Notes under the pieces: generated by a model
What the model saw: only the letters and a program-made list of their open reading frames with translations
Database searches by the model: none
What the model was told of the DNA's origin: nothing
Assembly: GCA_039000515.1 (NCBI GenBank)
Contig: JBCFYV010000012.1
Span: 125,308,132 to 125,372,131, forward strand
DNA length: 64,000 nucleotides
From: Timema cristinae
Lineage: Eukaryota; Arthropoda; Insecta; Phasmatodea; Timematidae
Direction of reading: 5' to 3'
Program-made: the position numbers and the translations under genes
Shown: in pieces, positions 48,101 to 60,100 of the stretch
How the letters are laid out: the number at the start of each line of letters is the position of its first letter
Numbering within the stretch: the first letter of the stretch is position 1

Positions 48101-51100
48101 CAGGACAAGGCAGAGGACCTGCAGTGTATAGATAGTTGCGAGTACATCTGGGAGTCAGGGGTAGGTTTCGCCCACAGCCCACCTCGCTACCCGCTGTTTG
48201 ATACCAACAGGACAGAACTTCTCAAGCTACTGCTGACGTGTTTCAGTGAAACCATGTACCAGCCTCCAGTCGGTAAGTCTTGTAATATCTCGTAACATTC
48301 ACCCTCGTGTGATACCAACACGAGGGGAAGAATGACTTATTTCTTCTGTGTTTAATAGCAGGAATAGTCACACACACATCTAAACACAAATATTGTAATA
48401 TTTTGGCAATGTTGCCTTTATCAAACAAAAAAAAGTTAAGAGACTTACACAAACACGATACTCCATTTCCAAAATATTACTTAATTTGTGTTTAGATGTT
48501 TGTGTGACAACTTCTGCAATATAAGACAGACGGTGTTACCTTTGTGCTCTAAATTCTTATCACATTTTCTCTTTCACAGAGGGGGCTTCCTTCATTAAAC
48601 TTGCACTCATTAGTTTTTTAATTGTTTTTGTCGATTTCCACACTTCTAGTCTTGTTGTTTGTCTGCACAGATCTTCACAACGCTCCAAACCGCTGGATTC
48701 AGTTCTTCACTTGTCCGGAGAACAGACACGCTCTGCCCCTGTTCACGTCGCTGCTCAACACGGTGTGCGCCTATGACCCTGTGGGGTTGGGGGTCCCGTA
48801 CAATCACATCATATTCTCTGACACTCTAGAACCCCTGGTGGACACGGCAATGCAAATACTCATAGTCACACTTGATCACGACACCAGTAGCAGCCTGCTT
48901 GCGGATGGAGAAGAGGTGACTTGAAATGTCCAGGGGCTATGCCCTTTTCCCGCCCCAGGCAAACCTTCATGCCGCTCTCTTCTTCTTAAGAATTTTTTTT
49001 TTTAATTCTTTAAATCATGATAACAATTAATGTTCTCGCTCGCTTCGGTGGCTGCATGGTTTAAGGTTTCACTCTCGCAATAGACAGGACTACCGATGAC
49101 GGGGAGATCAGGGTTTGAATCCTGGTTGGGTGTACTGGAGGTGGTTTTTTCTAAGTGCTTTCCCACTCTCTCCATGCAAATTTATGTAAACTTTCTCTAT
49201 ATTCAACCTCCTCATCCCTAACTCACTATTGTAATTTGTACTAAGCGTATAACCCGTATAGGTTGTAAGACGCAGTGCTTTAAAAATATAAATATGTTTC
49301 TCAACTCATTGGTTTTTGAATTCTTAGAAAAAATATTAAGTTCTTCTATTACTTAAGATCATTCAATCTAAAAACTAGCTTCTCCTAATCTTACTAAGAG
49401 AAACCGTGTTCCTTGAATCTCGTATTTTGATAATACTGAATAGATAATTATATACTTCTCATAGAGCCAACAATTTAAGAAACTGTTATAAAATGGAATT
49501 TTAAAACTTATTATGAAAGTCTACATGTCACATAAGGTGACCTGGCGGTCTAGGGGTAAGGTGTCGGACTTCTCTGCTGGGGTCGGGGTTCAATCCTTGG
49601 TCCCAGCACAGATTTATCTGATTACCAAACCCTTCCTTCACCTCTGACAAGATATCTTGTGAATGTGGGGAATGCCAGGCCTCCACCGTGGTTCGGATTC
49701 CACGTTAAACTGTAGGTCCTTCATTTCATCTCACAATCACCCTACCATTACACATTAGCGTAAGTGCGTATAGCCCGAACGGGTGCTAATAATAATAATA
49801 CATGTCACATAAAGAGCAAAATCTGAATATTTGATAAATAGATAATATATAGTTTTTTAATAAACATGACTGCTATTATAAATGTGTCTTTGTAAAATTA
49901 GCTTTTTTGACATGACTTACATCCTTCCTTACATCATGGGTAGTAAATGAATTTAAAAAATAAAATTATTATATTTCATTTTCCATAAGGAAAACCTCTT
50001 TTTGCTTTATTGAGATGGTTTGTAATATAATTTTGTAAGAAGGTATAGGAAAGCTGGATAGAAACATATAAAAGGGACAAATACAATATGGCTTTTACAA
50101 TGACGGGAAGGACACAGTTCACACTTTACACTGGACAAAGAGGTAATGGCTGCCTCTTGTAGCAAATCACTCTTTACCGCCCAATCCCCAGACCTAGGTT
50201 TCATTCTAGCGGAACTCATCAGGATGTAGTGTGAAACAACACAACTTCCTAAAACAGGAAACTAATAAACAAAAAAGGGGGAGAAAATGAAAACTGGTAA
50301 AGAATGATAGTACATGTAAAAGGAACAAACACATCCTTCATGTTTGCCCCCCCCGCTGAATCTACCCCCCTCAGCGACCACCGACCATCCTATATAGAGT
50401 CAGCCATGCCAGGGGATGTGTAGTTTCAAATGTCAATATTCATCGCTACAAACATTCATATGCTCTATGTTTCTGTTCTGCATGCATGGTCTAGGAACCG
50501 AAAGACAAACATTATGTACCAACCGTTAGTTTACCCTGGACGATATCTACCAAGCTTGTAACCTTACCTTATTCCACTATGTGGTGCTTATAGTATAGGA
50601 CCATAGTGTGGTCCATCAAGGTAAGGCTGTTACCTTTCAGGCTAATCCGTGTGTACCTACTATATTAGGTATTTAAAAAAAATAAGAAAAAAATTAACCA
50701 AATTAAGTGAAGAAACTCACTTATAGGAAGAAAGATGGTTTGGAATCAGGAGGGATAGCCAGCACCCTTACCTTGGTGATACTGGAGTAGATATTGTTTG
50801 GATAAAACATTAAAAAGCACACAAACACATTTTAAGGACAAGCTTTCACTGTCACAGACAGCTTCATCAGTGTTCTCTCCAAACAATGTCCCTACTACTC
50901 CAGTATCACCAGGTAGGGTGCTGGCTGTCCCTCCTGATCTAAACCATGATTTAGACCAGTGCTCTATTCTAAGAAAGGTGGGAGAGTGTGGTTGGAAACT
51001 GAGCACAAAGGTGACATCTTCGTTCTTTCTTTCTTCTGTCTTTTATACTAGAAATAGTTAAACACAAAGTTTATAGGTTAACTTTATTGGTTTATAAAAA

Positions 51101-54100
51101 AAACTTCTTTAGGCCTATTTTGAATTTGTAAAAACTATTAAAAGTGCTGTAGTAAACTATTTTTCTTTTTAAAAATAATTTCCCCATCAATTTTCATAGT
51201 TGTATAACCATTAGCTATTTTAAATTACCACTCTTGCGTATTAACTGTGTGCCCCATCGTCAATAAATACGCAACCAGACATAACTTAACTTGTTGCAGA
51301 GCACCACTCCAGACAACTTGTTCATCAACTATCTGTCTCGTATCCACCGAGACGAAGATTTCTTCTTCGTGTTGCACGGCTTCACCCGCCTGCTCAACAA
51401 CCCTCTGATACAGACATACCTGCCCAACTCCACCAAGAAGGTCCAGTTTCATCAGGAGCTGCTCGTCTTCTTCTGGAAGATGTGCGACTACAACAAGGTG
51501 AGCCGGGATACATGTGCTAGATAGATCTACACTCGCTTGGGAGGTCGCAATAGACTGGTGGGGTGGATGAGGGCACACTTCCTCTAGATTTAACTTTCCT
51601 CATACCTAACATATTAGCATGATTGATACATATAAAAGCACAGGGGAAAGGGGAAAGTTACATTAAACACATGTTCCAGAGCAACGACTTATATATATCA
51701 CACTCAATGAGGACCCAACGTTTAACTTTTATTTAAATTAATTGAAATATGACAGAGACCTCGTCTAACCATGATCTAAAGTGTATTAAAAAATCTAACA
51801 CATTAGCTCAGCTTCCCTTTAAAATCACTAGGAGAACATTTACTATATGCTACGGAACATTGAATGAACGTAAAGCTGATCGTGATCTTGGCATTACTGT
51901 ATGAATGTTATAGATGCCTTATAACAAAACATATTTATTTCTTAGAAAACCACTTGTAATCCATGAAGTACTGTACATTGTATGTGGATGTTCACTAATA
52001 TTGTATTGTTGTGTATTACAGAAGTTCCTGTACTATGTGTTAAAGAGCAGCGACGTGCTCGAGATCTTGGTGCCGATACTGTACCACTTGAATGACTCGC
52101 GGGCGGATCAATGTAAGTCTTGGAACTATACTCAAAATTCTTACAAAACTTGAAAAATGTGAATATGTACTCAAAATTGTATATTATTTCTTGAAAACTC
52201 CCAAGTTAAAATAATCAAGATCAATTTTAAGATACAATCTCATAGTAAATAGTCACTCACTATTTTCTTTTGTTTAATTTTTGAAAAATGTTTACATTTG
52301 TATTAAATAAATTTAAAAAACAAACAAATTTGTTTTATTATAGTTAGTTGAGTTCTCAAATAAATTTCATTCTAAAAAATCTCTATTTGTGCTTATGATT
52401 TATGCAGTTATTTATTTCATAGATTCAACTTGAATTATTGATTGTAAAAATATTGTTTTTTACTGCTCGGATGTGACTTTAAGTGAAACCGCCTGCTCAC
52501 ACACCCATAAATAAGATTTAATTTAGAGGCGAAACTTGTCAAACCAAATAAAATCGTAAAGAAAGCTTTATAAAAATGTGTTTATTTTGTGTTAGCCTTG
52601 GTCCTTACTTCTAAAATCCCTATTGTCTTATTTTAGGTATATTTGCGAAAGAATCATCCAGGGATGTGTAAAGAGCATTTTAAATTTGAAGTGAACGTCG
52701 ATTCAGCTTCAAGAACATTTCATGCTATGAAACATTCTTGAAGCCAAATCAAAATTTGAATATGATTTGTTAATTGTTTTAGACTTTAAAAAAATATTAT
52801 AGTGTGGCCCTTTATATAAAATAATGCACTAAAATAATATGTAAAATGTTTTATTGCACAATTGTTTGAAATATTTCATTCTAATTTGATACATCAAGTT
52901 ATCATCATCATCATCATCATGAACAGTTTCCAGCCACTGGCCGAGTCTGTTTGTAACATCCTCTCTCTCTCTCTTCCTCCACAATGGCCCAGTCTGTTTG
53001 TAACATCCTCTCTCTCTCTTCCTCCACAATGACCCAGTCTGTTTGTAACATCCTCTCTCTCTCTTCCTCCACAATGACCCAGTCTGTTTGTAACATCCTC
53101 TCTCTCTTCCTCCACAATGACCCAGTCTGTTAGTAACATCCTCTTTCTCTTCCTCCACAATGACCCAGTCTGTTTGTAACATCCTCTATCTCTTCCTCCA
53201 CGATGACCCAGTCTCTTAGTAACATCCTCTCTCTCTCTTCCTCCACAATGACCCAGTCTCTTAGTAACATCCTCTCTCTCTCTTCCTCCACAATGACCCA
53301 GTCTGTTTGTAACATCCTCTCTCTCTTCCTCCACAATGACCCAGTCTGTTAGTAACATCCTCTTTCTCTTCCTCCACAATGACCCAGTCTGTTTGTAACA
53401 TCCTCTATCTCTTCCTCCACGATGACCCAGTCTGTTAGTAACATCCTCTTTCTCTTCCTCCACAATGACCCAGTCTGTTTGTAACATCCTCTATCTCTTC
53501 CTCCACGATGACCCAGTCTGTTTGTAACATCCTCTCTTTATCTTCCTCCACAATGACCCAGTATTTTGCTCTCTCCTCCTCACTTCTCTACATTCCCTTC
53601 AACCACCTGTTTCTTGGTCCTCCTCCATTCTCCTCAACTCTTCCTCTCACACTCTCATGTCTCACTCAGGCCACTGATCGGGAAACCAGCCAGTAATTAT
53701 GATGTGATCTTATTCTATGTTTGTTTGAATTTCCACCTCGTCGTGATCTGACGATAAACAATGTATTGGACTATTCTCGTAATGGTAACAATTGAACTTA
53801 AATTGAGTATTTTAGCTGTCAGTATTTTTATTCGCCAATCTTCCTAACTGTCGAAGCTGGAATTTCTTTTGAAACAAAGTTGAAACTGATGTATGTTTTG
53901 AAGCGAAGTCGAAGTTTCAAAGCTTCACATACCTTTAGAATTGTCTTTCTTTCATAATTACTAAAATCACAAATTAAGGGCTATTTACTATTAAAGACAA
54001 CAGTAAATTAAACCTAATCTGAGCAGTGAAAACATTTCTGGATTTGTTTTTCACTTGTGAAGATAAAAAGAAAGAAAGAAATATCTCGTGAAGATGTAGG

Positions 54101-57100
54101 GATCCAAGGTTAGGTTGTATCTGCCATTGATATCATAACCTGTGTCCACGAAGAATTGTCAATGAAACCTGCTTCGGTGGCCGCACGGACTAACGAGCTA
54201 CACTCATATTAGATTCGGCTGCCTAAGATGGAGAGATCGTGGTTTGATCCCAGTCAGGTGCATTGAGGTTGGTTTTTCCTAAATGGTTTTCCACTCTCCC
54301 TCCAAGCAGGTGTGGGTGCACTTCCTATCAATTAAGCCCTCCTAATCCCTAAACCACTAGTGTAATTAATACATAGGTGTATAACCTGTATGGGTAGTAG
54401 GACCCGGTGCTAGTAAAGACTGTTACTGTGCTGATGACAGAATAAAGCCCCTCCCTGTGGTACCAACGATAGCTCCAGTTACCATCCTTGATCTTGTTTT
54501 GTTTGTAGCTAGGGTTGGGCTGATGCACATCGGGGTGTTCATACTTCTGCTTCTCAGCGGAGAGAGGAACTTTGGTGTGCGACTGAACAAGCCATACACA
54601 GCGACCATTCCAATGGACATCCCTGTTTTCACAGGTAAAGCAAGCCCTAAGACCCGCGTGTCGGGTTCTCGTAACATAGAGAAACACAATGTTGTAATCA
54701 GGATTCACGTAACAACAACTCTAGCAAAACACTGGCAGTAAATTTGAACAGTTTTAAAATAATTTGTTAGTTGGAATATGAGTGAGTGTGTAATGTGCAA
54801 CGCAACTTCGGCAGAGTGACTCTAGGAGGTATTGTTCCAGGGACCCACGCGGACCTCCTGATCACGGTGTTCCACAAAATAATAACTACAGGTCATCAGA
54901 GACTGCAGCCCCTGTTCGACTGTCTACTCACCATACTAGTCAATGGTGAGTTGTCTTGGACTGATGATCTTGAGGTTCAAATCCTGGTCGAGTATATTTA
55001 GGGTATAAGTTACTTTCCCTACATGCAAATATATGTACACTTGCTCTGAATTCAACCTTCCTCCTCCCTGACACATTATCATAGTTTGTACTGATGTGTA
55101 CAACCTAAACAATGTGTTCCTCTGTGAGTAAACAGTTTAAAATGTTCACTGCAAAACGAGAACAGTGATGATATTTGGTCACGTGACAGCTCTAATCCAA
55201 TCACAAGTCCACATGGCCAGCGTAGCCCGCACTGCTCGATTAGAGCTAATTTCAACTTTTCCAGCATTTTTACAGAAAACCTGCCAAGAAGACCTGATCA
55301 GCGCATGCGCGAACTTTAAACCATGGCGTCTCTCAAAAGTGATGATTTAAAAACGACAGTTTATTGGAAGCCATGAGGCTTATCGATGGCAAAATCAAAC
55401 CCAAGCAGTAAGAAAAATATCTTACTTTAATTCAAATACATTAACCTGCACTGATTGTAATATTTACATTTTCATTAGAGATGGGCCACTTGAATCTTTG
55501 AATCCTCGAATCCACCGAATCCTGACAAGTATTCGAGATTCGAAGATTCAGTGTTTTACTAAATTCGATGGTCAAATCTTTCACCTCATAAACAAAGCAT
55601 AATTTTTGAATTAAAAAATTAATTGGTTAGGCCTACTTTAAAAGCACAACTTAATCTGTAATATTTATTTTGTCGGACAAAAGAGATAAACATGAAATAA
55701 AATCTTCTTTTAGAGAAATAATAATTGTTAGGTGCGGAAAATCTAACGTGCCTAGTACCCTCCCCTCCCACCTGTACCCTCCCCTCCCACCTGTACTCTC
55801 CCCTCCCATCTGTACCCTCCCCTCCCATCTGTACCCTCCCCTCCCATCTGTATTGGAAACTTGGACTCGACCGTTTCATCACATGCTCACTTCTAAAACT
55901 TTCACCTCACAAACATTCTTGTAAATATTCTTCAAAAACTGGAAATCAAATATAGAATTAGAAATAAACTCGAAATAAATCAAACAAATTACAGCTTTTT
56001 TTTTTAACAGAAATAAGAACACATTACGCATAATACAAAGTCAGCTGCCATTACACACGATATAAAGTCGGCTGTCATGACGTATATTATGTTTACTCGC
56101 CCGAGTGATGATTAAAATAAAGATACTATTAATTCTTACTACCCAACTGGTTTTAATTATCTACAATTATGCAAAGAACCCCGAAACTTAAAGAATATTT
56201 GTACGAATTGTGATGTTTGCTATAGAAAAGTTGGTAAACCGAGAAGTGTCTGTATCAAAGAGTGAATGTAGGATTGTTTTGTTCAGTTACACTCCTTCCT
56301 ATCTTGTTCTGTTGTTTGTGTCGCAGTGTCTCCGTACTTGAAGACTCTGTCAATGGTAGCCAGCACCAAGTTACTGCACCTGCTGGAGGCTTTCAGTACT
56401 CCCTGGTTCCTCTTCTCTTCACCGACCAATCATCACCTGGTCTTCTTCCTTCTCGAGATATTCAACAATATTATACAGTACCAGTTTGATGGTAGCGTAC
56501 ATGTTACTATTAATAACCAGTTGCTATTATCGCTAACAAACTTAATGTTTTCACTGTTCAGGACATCAATAATAATAATAATCAACTGTTTCCATTCTGT
56601 GGCCGGGTCAGTTTAGTAAAATGCTTCCATCTTCCTCCTCTATATAAGCAAATAATGGAGTAAGAGTGGTGAAAGGATAGAGGAAGATGGAAGCATTTTA
56701 CTAAACTGACCCGGTCACGTTATGGAAAAAAAGACTACGACTACTTCCCTGTGTAAGCTTGCTTTATTCCCGCAGGGAACTCTAACCTGGTGTACACGAT
56801 AATCCGAAAACGTCAAGTGTTCCACTCCCTCGCCAACCTCCCCAGCGACTACGGTACCATCACCAAGTCGTTGACCAAGCAGTCCCGACGACACCTACCC
56901 AATACCACTGTTGCCGAGACTGCTCCGGAGACACCGAGCATGGAGGGTTCTCGCCCAGCCCTGCCAGCTGAGCCCGGAACGCTTAAAGCGACTCTGCCTG
57001 ACACTCCAGGTAACATGTGATATATATACATTCATTTTGATTATTTGGAAAACTACTTTCCTTTCTAATAATATATCTCTTTAAGAAAAACAACTTTTTG

Positions 57101-60100
57101 CTTTTTGAGGTACTATATTATATATATTCGTATCCAATGTCCATTTTCTGTGTTCGTCCTTTAGGTTATTAGTTTCATATGACCAATTAAATTTAATCAT
57201 TATTTCAGCAAACCATAATGTAAGAAATTATATTAATATAATTGTAAAACGTTCATCTAAATTGTTTTCAATTCGTACATTTGAAAAATGGCATGTGAAT
57301 CATTTTGATCTTCAAATTTTGCTATTCATGAACAATTATTCGTACAGATGTCTGTTTTCCCATACATTCTTTACTGGGTGTGCAGGTATTGACAAGATGA
57401 CGGAGAAGGAGTCTGCGCACCCATCAGCACACCAGATGTGCGAGTTGGCCTCTACTTCAGCGGTGAATGGCTCTGTTAGTAGCGATGTTCCACTAGCACC
57501 AGGGACCTCCGAAAATGGAGACACTTCACTTGCGGAACCACAAGAACCTCCCAGGACTAAACGAGTGGTAGGAACATTTACGTTAAAGTCAAAATGACCG
57601 ACCTAAATATCGCAGAAAGAGCACACAAATGTTGTAAAGTCTGCTCCACATCACCACTCTGACTAAACTAATAGTTTTATTCAAGGTAATAAATGTTTTG
57701 GGGGTGTGCAAAGTCCACTTGATCAACAACAACAAAATTATCACAGCGTCTAATTACTCGTTTGGGTTATACACAGTTGTACTATTGAGCTAGGGATGAA
57801 GGTTTAATTCTAAAGGAAGTGTCCCCAAAATTGTGTGAAGGGAGAGTGGAAAAACGCTCAGTACACCTGACCAGGATTTGAGTCCAGATCTCTCCGTCAT
57901 CGGCAGTCCGATCTATTGGAATAATTACGCCTTAGGCCTCATTTAGACTTAGACAAGGTGGGTGTCACCTGCGTCCACGTTCATGTGTGGACGTGTCTGC
58001 ACCCATGACTCTTTTCAGATGTGGGCAAAAACTACCACTCGTGCTTTGTGCGATTGTATTGGTACTGCAGTAAATATTAGACGTAGACGTACACTATGGG
58101 TGCATCAATTGAGCAAGGTTGGAGCATTTCACTCTAAGCTTTGTGGTCTATAATCTCCCCGGGACTTGTCCCACTTGGACCAATGATATCAACAGCTTAG
58201 AGTCAATATCTGCGTGTGAAGGCATACCTCACGCCGGTGACGTCAGCCTCCTGTCTCGTTTGAAAGGCTCAACTTAGGGAGGGGGGGATGCGTCACCCGC
58301 TCCTTCTGAAAGAGGCCTTAGAGCATTCAACCACTGGTGTAGGTGAATTGTATTTTGAGCGTGTCACTTAAACAAACATATTAAAAACACTTGTTTTGTT
58401 GAACACATGTTATCAACTAAAGTTTGTTGCAGCCTGTTGATCCAGACTCTTCTCCGTCCATACATTCCACAGCCAGATCCGGAGAGAGCAAGAAAACATC
58501 CGATTCTGGAGTTCACAGGAGCATTTCCCAGGTAACACTTCACATCTAATCTACTCTTGTTGTTGTCATCAATATTATTAGGTGTTCCGTCTTTCGACAG
58601 GTCCACATTGAGTCCTAGCAGCAGCAAGTTCATCTTCTTTACTTGTTTGAGGTCATTCCTCATCATCCTGGTCCCTTCCTCCTATCACGTCACTCATTAA
58701 GACCTTTCTTCTCATAGTAATGACCCACCCAGTTGTGTTTTCATTGATAGGATCACCTTAGGGGTGGCTATCTTCTCAGAACCTCATTAGTCACCCGATC
58801 TGTCCACTTTATCCTCTATGTTCTCCTCCACCTCCACATCTCAAGGTTCAGGTTTCAGACCCACCAGTTTCTTCCTCGCATTCATCCAACATAGAATAAT
58901 TTGTTTCAGAGCTCGGTAATCGAGTCACTTAAGTTGTCATCAACAATGAGAAGTCAGAGAGTCCTGTATTTATTTACTTGGGGTATTTAGCGTGCATTTT
59001 CTGAACCAACTGATTATATCAGCGCAGGAGAATTTCTATGAGCGAGAGCAAAAGGACTTATCAATTTTTCCGTTTAAGTTATTATTACATAACTTCCAGG
59101 GTTCTCTTGCATACGACAATCAACATGGCACCGAGAGATTTACTTCCCCTCCGAAGAAAGTTGTGTTACATAATTTTATCTCTAAAAAAATGCATCGACC
59201 TCGGCTGGGTTTAAACTCAGGAACATTGGGTCCTGAGACGGCCACTTTACCCCAAGACATCCGAGGTCGACATGTAGTATGTGTGCTATTTACAAATATG
59301 ATATCACATCGCCTGAGAAACACCGAAACCGTACATTATAAATTGTCAGGATGGGGGAGAGGGCTGGAGGATATGTGACTGTGTGGGTTCGTAGTTGATG
59401 TTCGGCTTTTGGTTTACGGTTTTTTTGTACCACTATGCACTACTACATAATGTGATGTTGTTAAGAAGTACTAAAAGATATGAAAGAATTTAAAATACTA
59501 TTTAGAAGCTTGTGGCAGAACAAAGTATTGCAAGGAATGCTTGACCAATGGCCTAAATGACACTCTAGGTGGCCCAGCACAGTTATAAACCCGATACCTT
59601 GGGACTCGAACAGTAGCCCCTCACCACATGTACTCAGTGATCCGGCGCCCAAAAGGGGCAGCATGACCCTCCTAGGTTCGATGGATAATTGTCAGCCCTG
59701 TTAGCTCGAAATCTCATATTATTTATAATACAACTAATCATAACACCTTACAATACTCGGTTTGTCACTTACAATCCACAACACAACAGATTTTAAACAA
59801 ACAAACACCTCAAGTTATGCTGTGCCGGTTACATAAGTAATATAATAGAGTAGGCTACATAATTACATGTTCTGTTGTGAACTTTGAGGCCTACAATTTT
59901 CTGGTAAGTTGGTAGGACTTGTCCTTCTATCCTCCTTTCATTGTTTGATATAAAACAGCCATTCAGCACCATTTTCCTTTGTTTGAATCCATGTTTGTCA
60001 CTCTTATTTATTATTCCACCAAGTTGGTAGAACCTGCCCTGCTGACCCATAAGGCTTGAAAAGAGTTCAAAATATTCTACACCCGATTTAAAGAGGGTGT

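Noticed and set aside
48026..48103. Extension of HID1 exon 5 upstream
   Set aside because: The frame is open but lacks HID1 similarity, and a good acceptor with the right phase lies at 48103.
52829..53487. 117- and 197-codon frames repeating [12 protein letters not shown]
   Set aside because: Translation of the LINE-derived minisatellite, in several overlapping frames.
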